From Hymenobacter jeollabukensis (lineage in GTDB: Bacteria > Bacteroidota > Bacteroidia > Cytophagales > Hymenobacteraceae), in assembly GCF_005771675.1 (NCBI RefSeq), contig NZ_VAJM01000011.1, positions 124,001 to 188,000 of the forward strand: a stretch of DNA of 64,000 nt, given 5' to 3'. Of the stretch, positions 27,947 through 35,694 are shown one piece after another. The position numbers were made by a program, and so were the translations under genes. Positions within the stretch are counted from its first letter, which is position 1, and every line of letters begins with the position of its first letter. Below the pieces are notes generated by a model. It ran no database searches. It was not told where the DNA came from and saw nothing but the letters and a program-made list of their open reading frames with translations.

Positions 27947-28240
27947 CGACTTCGCTCCAACACCTCCCGACTTCGCTTCAACACTACCCGACTTCGCCCC
28001 AACGCCTCCCGACTTCGCTCCGACACTACTCGACTTCGCTCCGACACCTCCCGGCTTCGCCTCAACACCTCCCGACTTCGATTCAACGCCTCCCGACTTC
28101 GCCCCAACGCCTCCTGACTTCGATCCAACCCCATCAGACTTCGATTCAACGCTTCCCGACTTCGCTCCAACGCTACTTGACGGCGTCCAAACAGGTCTTG
28201 ACTACGGCAAAACACCTCCCGGCTTCAGCAAAACCCTGCC
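27947..28240. repeat. 21-bp tandem repeat array A, about 14 copies
   Basis: Unit CGACTTCGCTCCAACACCTCC is repeated without any indel from 27947; copies 1-11 are clear and 12-14 (28178-28240) are degenerate but in register. Copies differ at positions 9-12 and 16-21, while GACTTCG is constant. All units are in one orientation. Three frames stay open through it because 21 is a multiple of three, but none has a credible start or homologue, so I do not call a gene. Confidence 0.9.
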
Positions 28241-28323
28241 CGCCAGCTACATCACGGCACCGCTCCACCCCGCGCCGTCCACAAAATCCGTGACATCCGA
28301 AAAATCCGCACGAATCCGTGGTC

Positions 28324-28331
28324 TATCTTTG
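28324..28331 (+). promoter_or_regulatory. -7 promoter element of rlmD
   Basis: TATCTTTG is a full match to TANNTTTG, 17 bp before the ATG. A start site about 7 bp downstream would leave a leader of roughly 10 nt. No TTG -33 element is evident. Confidence 0.55.
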
Positions 28332-28348
28332 CGCCCGTGAATCCCGTC

Positions 28349-29761
28349 ATGCCGAACCCCAAGAAAATCCCGGCGGAAGACCTCCGCCACGTGGAAATCC
28401 AGGATATGGTCGCCGAAGGCAAGTGCCTGGTGCGCCACAACAACCTCGTCATTTTCGTGTCCGGCGTCGCGCCCGGCGACGTGGTGGACCTGCGCATCAC
28501 CAAGTCGAAGAAAAGCTACCTGGAGGCCGAGCCGGTGTTCTTCCACAAGTACTCGGACCTGCGCGTGGAGCCGTTCTGCCAGCACTTCGGCACCTGCGGG
28601 GGCTGCAAGTGGCAGCACCTGGGCTACGAAACCCAGTTGCTGTACAAGCAGCAGCAGGTCAACGATACGCTGCAGCGCATCGGCAAGGTGGAGCTGCCCG
28701 AAATCCAGCCCATCATGGGCTCCAAGGAGACGACCTACTACCGCAACAAGCTGGAGTACACCTTCAGCTACCAGGGCTGGCTGACCTCGGAGCAGATCAA
28801 GGACGAGACCAAGCAGTACGACCGGCGCGTGCTGGGCTACCACCTGCCCGGCCGCTTCGACAAGATCATCGACATCGAGCACTGCTGGCTGCAGCCCGAC
28901 CCGTCCAACCAGATTCGCCTGGCTTTCCGCGACTACGCCCGCGAAAACAACCTGCGCTTCGGCAACCTCTTCAAGCACACCGGCCTGCTGCGCACGCTCA
29001 CCATCCGCACCGCCAAGAGCACCGGCGAGCTGATGGTGGTGGCCATGTTCTACCGCCAGCACCAGCTCATCCCGGTCATCCTGGATTACCTGCTGGAGCA
29101 GTTCCCCGGCGTCACGTCGATGAACTACGTGCTCAACGACAAGGGCAACGACTCGCTCGACGGGCTGGAGGTAATCTGCCACCACGGCCTGCCCTACATC
29201 CACGAGGAGATGGAGGGGCTGCGCTTCCGAGTGGGGCCGAAGTCGTTCTACCAGACCAACTCCGAGCAGGCCTACGAGCTGTACAAAGTCGCCCGCGAAT
29301 TTGCCGGCCTCACCGGCCAGGAGCTGGTGTACGACCTCTACACCGGCGCCGGCACCATTGCCAACTTCGTGGCCCGGCAGGCCCGCGAGGTTATCGGCGT
29401 GGAATACGTGGAGCAGGCCATCGAGGACGCCAAGCTGAACTCGGAAATCAACGGCGTGCAGAACACCAAATTCTACGCAGGCGACATGAAGGACGTGCTC
29501 ACCAAGGACTTCACCGCCGAGCACGGCCGCCCCGACGTCATCATCACCGACCCGCCCCGCGCCGGCATGCACGTCGACGTGGTGAACCGCCTCATCGAGC
29601 TGCGCGCCCCGCGCGTGGTGTACGTGAGCTGCAACCCCGCCACCCAGGCCCGCGACCTGGAGCTGCTGGCCGATACCTACCGCGTAACCCGCGTGCAGCC
29701 GGTGGATATGTTCCCGCACACCCACCACGTGGAGAATGTGGTGCTGCTGGAGCTGAAGTAA
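28349..29761 (+). CDS. rlmD: 23S rRNA (uracil-C5)-methyltransferase, RlmD/RumA family
   Basis: 470 residues from the ATG at 28349 (a GTG at 28337 is also in frame). The order is an N-terminal TRAM-like OB fold (GKCLVRHNNLVIFVSGVAPGD), cysteines of the family iron-sulfur site (FCQHFGTCGGCKWQHL), then the SAM-binding domain with VYDLYTGAGTIANFVA and the TDPPRAGMH motif. The catalytic nucleophile is Cys428 in VSCNPATQARDLELL. The family methylates C5 of uracil in 23S rRNA or tRNA; RlmD (U1939) is the likely assignment, though RlmCD-type specificity cannot be excluded. It has its own promoter. Confidence 0.9.
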   Translation: MPNPKKIPAEDLRHVEIQDMVAEGKCLVRHNNLVIFVSGVAPGDVVDLRITKSKKSYLEAEPVFFHKYSDLRVEPFCQHFGTCGGCKWQHLGYETQLLYKQQQVNDTLQRIGKVELPEIQPIMGSKETTYYRNKLEYTFSYQGWLTSEQIKDETKQYDRRVLGYHLPGRFDKIIDIEHCWLQPDPSNQIRLAFRDYARENNLRFGNLFKHTGLLRTLTIRTAKSTGELMVVAMFYRQHQLIPVILDYLLEQFPGVTSMNYVLNDKGNDSLDGLEVICHHGLPYIHEEMEGLRFRVGPKSFYQTNSEQAYELYKVAREFAGLTGQELVYDLYTGAGTIANFVARQAREVIGVEYVEQAIEDAKLNSEINGVQNTKFYAGDMKDVLTKDFTAEHGRPDVIITDPPRAGMHVDVVNRLIELRAPRVVYVSCNPATQARDLELLADTYRVTRVQPVDMFPHTHHVENVVLLELK

Positions 29762-29782
29762 CGACGGTAGTTGAAATTGTCT

Positions 29783-29871
29783 GTCATGCTGAGCAAAGCG
29801 AAGGACCTTATCACGGTATATAGTAACCTTAGGTCACCTATCGTTCAAACTTGGTAAGGTCCTTCGCTTTG
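29783..29871. repeat. REP-like inverted repeat between rlmD and the DUF4288 gene
   Basis: A 17-bp perfect inverted repeat (29794-29810 with 29855-29871) encloses 44 bp. The left end reads TGTCATGCTGAGCAAAGCGA, which shares TGTCAT...GAGCNAAGCGA with the element at 39722. It could also act as the rlmD terminator. Confidence 0.75.
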
Positions 29872-29921
29872 TGTATGCCAGATGAAAGCCGACACGTTAA
29901 ACAACGATATCCTAACCAAAT

Positions 29922-30347
29922 ATGGACCAAGCCAGCGTAAAAGAGCCGAAAGACAGAAAATGGTTTGGCGTCCGAATCATTTACCGATTCATCATTTCCG
30001 GTGAACCAGTCCCATCAACTATTGACGCCTTCTATACAGCCGATTACGCGGCCTATGAGGAGAGTATCATTCTCGTCCAGGCCAGCTCCTTTGACGAGGC
30101 CTATGCTGCAGCCGAGCATATAGGCCGTCAAAACGAATCGACCTATTTGAACCGCTACCACCAAACCGTTACGCAGTCATACTACGATTACATTGATTGC
30201 TTCTGGCTGCCGAATTCGACGATAAAATCCGGCACAGAAGTATACTCGAATATTGTAAGTACCACCCGGAGCATAACCGCAGAGGCGTTTATTGAGTCTA
30301 TCCCGCTGTCTGCTGAAGGCCCCAAACACATGCTCATGCACAAATAG
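29922..30347 (+). CDS. DUF4288 family protein
   Basis: 141 residues. The WFGVRIIYRFIISGE start, a YEESIILVQASSFDEAYAAAE core and a late GTEVYSNI motif fit the DUF4288 family of small uncharacterised cytoplasmic proteins. Codon use is visibly more AT-rich than in its neighbours and the gene lies between a REP element and a transposase unit, suggesting acquisition. No catalytic residues are apparent. The function is unknown. Confidence 0.7.
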   Translation: MDQASVKEPKDRKWFGVRIIYRFIISGEPVPSTIDAFYTADYAAYEESIILVQASSFDEAYAAAEHIGRQNESTYLNRYHQTVTQSYYDYIDCFWLPNSTIKSGTEVYSNIVSTTRSITAEAFIESIPLSAEGPKHMLMHK

Positions 30348-30375
30348 GCGGAGCTGCTTAACTCATCCCTTTCAC

Positions 30376-30747
30376 ATGGACTACGCCAACGACCCCGAGC
30401 TGAGCGGCAAGTACCTCGGCACCATCACCAAGGACTTCGCCATTGTGGCCGATACGCTGAAGGAAGCCTCCTACCAGATCCGCCGCAACGACATCAAGTA
30501 CCCCATTTTCATCTTCTCCCGCGTCCCGGTGCCCTTCGGCTCCCTGCTCCTCTCCCCCGAGGAAGTAGCCACCGAGTGGTACGTGCTGGCCTCCTACCTC
30601 GACGTGTTCGTGCAGCAGGGCCTGGTGGCCGAGGAATTGGTCGAAGATTTCCAGCGCGCCTACAAAGACCCCGACGAGTTCTGCTGCCTCTTCGTGGTCG
30701 ACGGCGAGTTTACCAAGTTCGTCTTCGTGCCCTACCCGGAGGACTAG
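30376..30747 (+). CDS. Conserved hypothetical protein, 123 residues
   Basis: The start is the ATG at 30376 (MDYANDPELSGKYLGTITKD). It is an acidic, soluble alpha/beta protein with no signal peptide or membrane segment, GC-rich with codon use like core genes. I do not recognise a named domain. It starts 28 bp after the DUF4288 gene on the same strand, so the two may be co-transcribed. The REP-associated transposase element begins 6 bp after its stop. Confidence 0.65.
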   Translation: MDYANDPELSGKYLGTITKDFAIVADTLKEASYQIRRNDIKYPIFIFSRVPVPFGSLLLSPEEVATEWYVLASYLDVFVQQGLVAEELVEDFQRAYKDPDEFCCLFVVDGEFTKFVFVPYPED

Positions 30748-30752
30748 GCCGA

Positions 30753-31516
30753 AGTGGTACTACGACTCAAAAGTCGTAGTACCACTATCGTTGCTGACGT
30801 TGAACGGTTATATTGGCTCAATAACAGAGGTAGTACCAAGCCTTCGGCAATTGGTACTACCTCTGCGCTAACTACCCTTATCGATTATGTCAGCTCTCAA
30901 TCTACAGCCGCACAAGCTGTATCATATCTACAATCGAGGCAACAACCGCGAAGCTATTTTCTACTCGCCGGAGAACTATCGGTATTTCCTCACCAAGCTC
31001 CGCCGCTACCTCACGCCTCACCTGCGCATCCTGGCCTGGTGCCTAATGCCGAATCACTTCCATTTGCTGGTGCAGGTGCGCGAGCGAGCCGATCTGCCCC
31101 GCTGCAGCATTGACTTACGTCTGCTGCTTAGTTCGTATACCCGAGCCATTCAAAGCCAATATGGCCGCACCGGTTCGTTGTTTCAGCAGCACACCAAAGC
31201 CAAGGAACTGGACAACAACGAATACGCGCTGGCCTGCTTTTGCTACATCCACCAGAATCCGCTGCGGGCTGAGCTGGTCAGGGAGCCGGCACAATGGGTC
31301 TGGTCTTCGTACCAGGATTACGCCGGCCTGCGTAGCGGCACATTATGCGACCGGGCAGCCGCAATAGAGGTGCTGAATTTGCCGACTGAAGCGGCGCAAA
31401 TAGCATAGCTTATCCGGCAAACGCTGCCAGCTGATGTAGCGGCAGCGCTGTATTGATCCGGATTGTTCAACGTCAGCAACGACAGCGGTACTACGACTTT
31501 AAAGTCGTAGTACCGC
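30753..31516. mobile_element. RAYT/REP element: transposase gene between inverted hairpin repeats
   Basis: Each end is a hairpin followed inward by the same 17-mer. Left: 15-bp stem 30753-30767/30772-30786, then CGTTGCTGACGTTGAAC at 30789-30805. Right: its reverse complement at 31465-31481, then a perfect 16+16 palindrome at 31485-31516. Stem sequences at both ends share GGTACTACGACT. A further 15-bp hairpin (30825-30839/30851-30865), also with GGTAGTACC, lies before the transposase start. The element sits between a hypothetical gene and the 3' end of thiL. Confidence 0.8.
30887..31408 (+). CDS. REP-associated tyrosine transposase (Y1_Tnp / RAYT)
   Basis: 173 residues. The single-stranded-DNA HUH transposase fold is marked by KLYHIYNRGNNREAIFY at the start, the metal-binding histidines in MPNHFHLLVQV, and the single catalytic tyrosine expected in the helix near ALACFCYIHQNPLRAEL. 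Such proteins cut REP hairpins on single-stranded DNA. Here the gene lies inside matching hairpin repeats, which supports an intact self-mobile or REP-maintaining unit. A second element with the same core sequence lies at 56156-56342. Confidence 0.92.
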   Translation: MSALNLQPHKLYHIYNRGNNREAIFYSPENYRYFLTKLRRYLTPHLRILAWCLMPNHFHLLVQVRERADLPRCSIDLRLLLSSYTRAIQSQYGRTGSLFQQHTKAKELDNNEYALACFCYIHQNPLRAELVREPAQWVWSSYQDYAGLRSGTLCDRAAAIEVLNLPTEAAQIA

Positions 31517-31525
31517 CCCACTTCA

Positions 31526-32563
31526 CTACCGCCCGAAGTGCGACCAGCCCTGGGCCCGCAGCGGCACGGCGTTGCCGCCTTTCGTCGCCAAAATAGCGCC
31601 GTCCGCGGCCTCGGTGATTTTGCCGATGATGGTCACGTCGGGGTGGTTCTTGAGCTTGTCGAAGTCCGACAAGGGCACCGTGAACAGCAGCTCGTAGTCC
31701 TCGCCGCCGTTGAGGATGCACATCACCGGATCGAGCCGGAACTCGTCGGCCACGTCGTACACCTGCTGGTCGGCGGGCAGGCGGTCGGAGAAGATGGTGG
31801 CGCCCACGCCCGAGGCGGCGCACAGGTGCATCACCTCCGAGGCCAGCCCGTCCGATACGTCAATCATGCTGGTGGGCGTCACGCCCAGGTCGCGCAGCAT
31901 GTGCACCACGTCCATGCGGGCCTCGGGGCGCAGCTGGCGCTGCACCACGTAGTCGTAGGCTTCCAGGTTGGGCTGGGTTTCGGGGTCGGCCAGGTAAGCC
32001 TGCTTTTCGCGCTCCAGGATCTGCAGGCCCAGGTAAGCCGCGCCTAGGTCGCCCGTCACGCAGATCAAATCATTCACCTGCGCGCCGGAGCGCCGCGCCG
32101 CCTGCCCGCGGGCCACCGTGCCCAGGGCCGTGACGGACACCACCAGCCCGCCGCGCGAAGCGGTGGTGTCGCCGCCCACCACGTCGACGCGGTAAGCTTC
32201 CGAGGCCAGGCGCACGCCGTCGTAGAATTCCTGCACCGCCTCCACCGAAAAGCGGCTGGGCAGGGCCAGGCTCACGGTAATCTGGGTGGGCAAGGCGTTC
32301 ATGGCGGCAATGTCGGAGACGTTGACGGCCACGGCCTTGTAGCCCAAATGGCGCAGGGGGCAGAACGCGAGGTCGAAATGCACGCCTTCCACCAACAGGT
32401 CGGTGCTGACGACGATTTCGTGCTCGGCGGGCGGGGCCAGGATGGCCGCGTCGTCGCCGATGCCGAGCACGGTGCTGGGCTGGTGCAGGGTGACGGTATC
32501 CTGAATCAGGCGAATCAGGCCGATTTCGCCGACTTGATTGAGCGGAGTTACTTGTTCGGACAT
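31526..32563 (-). CDS. thiL: Thiamine-monophosphate kinase
   Basis: 345 residues from the ATG at 32563 (MSEQVTPLNQVGEIGLI). The ATP-binding and magnesium motifs of the PurM/ThiL fold are present: GIGDDAAIL, STDLLVEGVHFDL, AVNVSDIAAMNA, VGGDTTAS, VTGDLG, SMIDVSDGLASE and NGGEDYELLF. The enzyme phosphorylates thiamine monophosphate to the active cofactor thiamine diphosphate in the cytoplasm. Length is normal for the family. A promoter (TACCTTTG) lies 29-36 bp upstream. No thiamine riboswitch is visible. Confidence 0.95.
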   Translation of the reverse strand: MSEQVTPLNQVGEIGLIRLIQDTVTLHQPSTVLGIGDDAAILAPPAEHEIVVSTDLLVEGVHFDLAFCPLRHLGYKAVAVNVSDIAAMNALPTQITVSLALPSRFSVEAVQEFYDGVRLASEAYRVDVVGGDTTASRGGLVVSVTALGTVARGQAARRSGAQVNDLICVTGDLGAAYLGLQILEREKQAYLADPETQPNLEAYDYVVQRQLRPEARMDVVHMLRDLGVTPTSMIDVSDGLASEVMHLCAASGVGATIFSDRLPADQQVYDVADEFRLDPVMCILNGGEDYELLFTVPLSDFDKLKNHPDVTIIGKITEAADGAILATKGGNAVPLRAQGWSHFGR

Positions 32564-32591
32564 AGCAGTAGGCACTACGGTGCGCGGGCCG

Positions 32592-32599
32592 CAAAGGTA
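32592..32599 (-). promoter_or_regulatory. -7 element of thiL
   Basis: TACCTTTG on the minus strand, a full match to TANNTTTG. Predicted leader is about 20 nt. The same TACCTTTGCGGCCCG string occurs at the CCA transferase promoter. Confidence 0.55.
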
Positions 32600-32624
32600 G
32601 CGCCCCGCAGCCCCGAATCCATGA

Positions 32625-33245
32625 TTACTCTGCCTGCTCGATGCCGTCGGGGTAAATGGTTTCAAGGCGGGCCGAATCCTTGGCGGCCACCCAATCCAGC
32701 ACCAGCCGGCCGTTGCCGGGCAGCTGCACCCGCGCCTGCCACTGCCCCGCGCCGGTTTCGGTGGCCGTAATGCGGCCGGTGGCCAGCGCCGCCGCCACTA
32801 CCTTTTCGGGCTGCGGGGTGTATAGAATCCAACCGAAGCCGAAGCCCACTGGCGGTCCGTAAGCCTGGCGGGTGCGGCGAAAATCGGCGTCACGGCGCCG
32901 GAACTGCTGGGCCTGGTCGCGCACGAACTGCGGCGTAAACCAGCCGGCTTTGGTCAGGTAGTCGAGGTAGCGCTGCGCCCGGGCATAATCCACCTGGTAA
33001 TGCGCGGTGTCGCCGCGGCCCTGCTTGCTGACGGTGGCAGTCAGCAGCCGGTCCAGCTCGGCCTGGTGGCCCTGGTACCACCGCAGAAAATGCCGCACGG
33101 AGCCCGCGTAGCGTGCCGCTTCCGGTGAGTTTGGTGTTGCCGCTGCCACGGGAGTCTGGGTCTCCTCCGAAACCGAGGGCGCCTGTTCGCCGCCACAGCT
33201 ACTTAGCAGGAGCAGCAAAGCCCCCAAACGTTTGCGAAAAACCAT
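32625..33245 (-). CDS. Putative lipoprotein of unknown function
   Basis: 206 residues from the ATG at 33243-33245. The N-terminus is a lipoprotein signal (RLGALLLLLSSCGGEQ, lipidated Cys expected in SSCGG), followed by a Pro/Thr/Ala-rich linker and a helical domain (FLRWYQGHQAELDRLLTA, YLDYLTKAGWFTPQFV) with a C-terminal beta part. I do not recognise the domain. It is probably anchored in the outer or inner membrane. It lies upstream of thiL on the same strand, but thiL appears to have its own promoter. Confidence 0.7.
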   Translation of the reverse strand: MVFRKRLGALLLLLSSCGGEQAPSVSEETQTPVAAATPNSPEAARYAGSVRHFLRWYQGHQAELDRLLTATVSKQGRGDTAHYQVDYARAQRYLDYLTKAGWFTPQFVRDQAQQFRRRDADFRRTRQAYGPPVGFGFGWILYTPQPEKVVAAALATGRITATETGAGQWQARVQLPGNGRLVLDWVAAKDSARLETIYPDGIEQAE

Positions 33246-33318
33246 ATGAGAATGAAAAAGATAGTCGTAATATCGACCACCAAACTTCGGCAACGCGAAA
33301 GAAAACCACAACCATTGC

Positions 33319-33350
33319 TTGCTAACGAACGTTAGGAACCAGTATATTTG
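33319..33350 (+). promoter_or_regulatory. Promoter and operator of tetR-family gene
   Basis: TTG (33319-33321), a 21-bp spacer and TATATTTG (33343-33350). The dyad CTAACGAACGTTAG (33322-33335) lies inside the spacer, where a bound TetR dimer would block RNA polymerase: a layout for autorepression. Confidence 0.55.
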
Positions 33351-33368
33351 TTTGCCGTTACGCCCCTT

Positions 33369-33974
33369 ATGGAATCTACGACGCCCACCCTCTCCCGCAA
33401 AGCCCAGATCGACCAGACGGCCACCGCGCTGTTTCGGCGGCGCGGCTACGCGGCCACCAGCATGCGCGAGCTGGCGGCGGCATTGGGCATCGAGGCCGGC
33501 AGCATTTATTCCCACATCCGCTCCAAGGAAGAGCTGCTGCACCGCATCTGCTTCCGGGTAGCCGACGAGTTCATGGCCGGCCTGCGCGCCGCCACCGCCG
33601 ACGACCTGGCACCCGCCGCCGTGCACCTGCGCCTGGCCATCGACAGCCACGTGCGCGTGCTCATCCGCGACACCGACGCCTCGGCCGTGTTTCTGCACGA
33701 GTGGCGCCACCTGAGCGAGCCGGCCCTGTCGGAATTCGTGCAGCTGCAGCGCGGCTACGAGGCCGCCTTCCGCGACATGATTGCCCGGGGCGTGGCCGAT
33801 GGCGCCCTGCGCACCCCCGACCCGGCCTTTGCCACTCTGACCTTGTTTGCCAGCCTGACCTGGCTGCCCAACTGGTACCGCCCCGACGGCAAGCTGAACC
33901 CCGACCAGATTGCCGAGCGTCTCACCGACCAGCTGCTGGGCGGTCTGGCTACCGACTACAATCCCACAACCTGA
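33369..33974 (+). CDS. TetR/AcrR-family transcriptional regulator
   Basis: 201 residues from the ATG at 33369 (MESTTPTLSRKAQ). The N-terminal TetR helix-turn-helix is clear: ATALFRRRGYAATSMRELAAALGIEAGSIYSHIRSKEELL. The C-terminal ligand and dimer domain (about 70-200) resembles the TetR class often tied to fatty-acid or aromatic-acid degradation, but no such genes adjoin. A dyad in its own promoter suggests autoregulation; it may also control the divergent lipoprotein gene at 32625. Confidence 0.9.
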   Translation: MESTTPTLSRKAQIDQTATALFRRRGYAATSMRELAAALGIEAGSIYSHIRSKEELLHRICFRVADEFMAGLRAATADDLAPAAVHLRLAIDSHVRVLIRDTDASAVFLHEWRHLSEPALSEFVQLQRGYEAAFRDMIARGVADGALRTPDPAFATLTLFASLTWLPNWYRPDGKLNPDQIAERLTDQLLGGLATDYNPTT

Positions 33975-34069
33975 GCGCAGCGGGGCCCTCGGATGAGCAT
34001 TCCCCCCTGCTTTTCCCCGTTATCCGGGTGCCCTGCTGCTGCTCTCGTTTTCTTCCCTGCTTCCCGCCC

Positions 34070-34109
34070 CATGCCGCCCCGCTCTCCTGCGTGGGGCGGC
34101 ATGTTTTTT
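34070..34109 (+). terminator. Terminator downstream of tetR-family gene
   Basis: Perfect 11-bp stem CATGCCGCCCC/GGGGCGGCATG (34070-34080, 34093-34103) followed by TTTTTT. Confidence 0.85.
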
Positions 34110-34228
34110 CCCTCGTTGCCATACTGTTCGCGGGCGCGGCACCACTTTAGCGGCAAGCGGGCCTGAAATTTGTGGTTTTTCGGTTTCCGCGGGAATATCC
34201 CGCGCCGCTCCTGCGTTTGAAGGTTGTC

Positions 34229-34819
34229 ATGCGAAAACTGCTGTTATACTTCCCGCTGCTAGTCCTGCTGGCCGCGGCTTCCTGCCGCAAAACCGGCGAC
34301 AACGCCGTCGTCGACCCTACTTCTCCTACCGCCGCTAAGGCCCAGCTCGCCGTGCTGCGCGACACCGTCGACGGGCGCTGGCAGCGGATGATTGACAGCG
34401 ACAATCAGAAGCTGGTGGCCACTACCGCCGTGCTCCAGACGCTCAAGCAGCTGCCGGGCACCGACAAAACCCAGGCCGACCAGCTGCGCCAGGCCAACGA
34501 CCAGCTGCTTGGCCTGCGCTACGACCAGAAAAGCATGGGCGAATCAACAAAAATCGATGCCTACGACAACGCCCAGACCCAGGTGCTCAACGCCGTGTAT
34601 GACCTGGCTCGCCCGCAGCTGGAGCGCAGCCAGGACGTGGAAGCGCTGACGGAAACCATCAAGGAGGCCGACAGCCAGGTTATCGGCTTCCGGGTGCGCT
34701 ACGACCAGGCGGCCAAGAAATACAACCAGTACCTGCAGCTGCATGCCGCCACGCTGAAAAAGGCCGGCCGCAAATATTCCAAGCTGCAGCCGCTGCCCCT
34801 GTTTGAGCTGCAGCCCTGA
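34229..34819 (+). CDS. Helical lipoprotein of unknown function
   Basis: 196 residues from the ATG at 34229. Lipoprotein signal LLLYFPLLVLLAAASCRK (lipobox AASC), then an almost all-helical protein rich in Gln, Asp and Leu with two long helix stretches (about 45-120 and 125-180). It recalls the LemA-type helical bundle in composition only; I see no family motif. A strong terminator follows, so it is probably monocistronic. Confidence 0.7.
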   Translation: MRKLLLYFPLLVLLAAASCRKTGDNAVVDPTSPTAAKAQLAVLRDTVDGRWQRMIDSDNQKLVATTAVLQTLKQLPGTDKTQADQLRQANDQLLGLRYDQKSMGESTKIDAYDNAQTQVLNAVYDLARPQLERSQDVEALTETIKEADSQVIGFRVRYDQAAKKYNQYLQLHAATLKKAGRKYSKLQPLPLFELQP

Positions 34820-34841
34820 TCTGAAACGGCCCTGCTCACTG

Positions 34842-34873
34842 ACGCCCGCGGAGATTTCCGCGGGCGTTTTTTT
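34842..34873 (+). terminator. Terminator after helical lipoprotein gene
   Basis: CGCCCGCGGA / TCCGCGGGCG stem with a 4-nt loop, followed by seven T. Confidence 0.9.
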
Positions 34874-34950
34874 GTGCCTTCTGCTGCCGATGCCTGCAAC
34901 CTCCGGCGGCTATCGGCGCTCTGCCTTCTATACGCTAACCCGCCTGCCCT

Positions 34951-35304
34951 ATGACGCGCCGCCTACTCTCGCTGCTTGCTGCCGTGGCCCTGCTCCCGCT
35001 GGCCTTCGGCTGCCAGGACTCCCAGAACGAGCCCAACCCCGATTGCAAGACCTACGCCACCATCCGCGACCTGACGGGGCTGGACGGCTGCGGCTTCGTG
35101 CTGGAGCTGGCTGATGGCAAGCGCCTGGAGCCCCACGGCGAGCTGTGGCAGAAATACGCCAAGCACGACGGCGAGCGGGTGACCATCAGCTACGTGAGCG
35201 AGCCGGCTGCCGGCATCTGCATGGTAGGCGAAGGCGTCAAGCTCACCTGCATTCAGCTTCAGGTCGGTTGGTGCGGCACGCCGGCGGCCAACCAGGGCCG
35301 TTAA
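34951..35304 (+). CDS. Small Cys-rich lipoprotein (first of a tandem pair)
   Basis: 117 residues. Lipoprotein signal LLSLLAAVALLPLAFGCQD. The mature part has five further cysteines and a core LELADGKRLEPHGELWQKYAKHDGERVTISYVSE, ending with GICMVGEGVKLTCIQ. The pattern is shared with the next gene: DG(K/R)xLxPxG, then V.ISY, then TCI. The two are diverged duplicates. Probably periplasmic-facing and disulfide-stabilised; function unknown. Confidence 0.75.
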   Translation: MTRRLLSLLAAVALLPLAFGCQDSQNEPNPDCKTYATIRDLTGLDGCGFVLELADGKRLEPHGELWQKYAKHDGERVTISYVSEPAAGICMVGEGVKLTCIQLQVGWCGTPAANQGR

Positions 35305-35327
35305 TCCTACTGACTTCACTGTCTCTT

Positions 35328-35672
35328 ATGCGCCCACTCCTGCTATTTCTCGCCACCGCTACCACTGGTTTACTGACTGGCTGCTCCACGCTCTGGTGCA
35401 CCGACCCGGACGAGCCCGAACCGGCCTGCAGCACTCCTGCCACCGTGCGCTACCCGATGTGCAATGTGGCCAACTGCCCCGAGCACCCGATCCTGCTTGT
35501 GCTCAACGACGGGCGGGAGCTGCGCCCCTTCGGCACGGACTGGGATGCCTTTCAGACGACCAATGCCAGCGCCCTGCCCGATCAGGTTATGATTTCCTAC
35601 ACGCCCGAGGCCACGCCGGCCATCCACACCTGGCAGAACGCCACCATCACCTGTATCAGCGCCGCGCAGTAG
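35328..35672 (+). CDS. Small Cys-rich lipoprotein (second of a tandem pair)
   Basis: 114 residues from the ATG at 35328, 23 bp after the previous gene, likely one operon. Lipoprotein signal LLLFLATATTGLLTGCST. The core LVLNDGRELRPFGTDWDAF, VMISYTPEATPA and ATITCIS align with the preceding protein. Six or seven cysteines remain in the mature part. Function unknown. Confidence 0.75.
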   Translation: MRPLLLFLATATTGLLTGCSTLWCTDPDEPEPACSTPATVRYPMCNVANCPEHPILLVLNDGRELRPFGTDWDAFQTTNASALPDQVMISYTPEATPAIHTWQNATITCISAAQ

Positions 35673-35694
35673 GCCGCAGGATTGTTTTTAAGCC

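Noticed and set aside
27947-28240. CRISPR array
   Set aside because: Units are directly adjacent with no spacers, and no cas genes are present.
27854-28340. Heptad-repeat proteins encoded by the 21-bp array A (both strands)
   Set aside because: All frames are open because the unit is a multiple of three; there is no start context and no known family. Treated as DNA repeat, with the coding idea left as a test in the findings.
28247-29728. Minus-strand frame of 493 codons opposite rlmD
   Set aside because: Antisense shadow; the plus frame has full RlmD motifs.
31526-32563. TPP riboswitch in front of thiL
   Set aside because: The predicted leader is only about 20 nt and lacks the conserved riboswitch core, so no riboswitch is supported.
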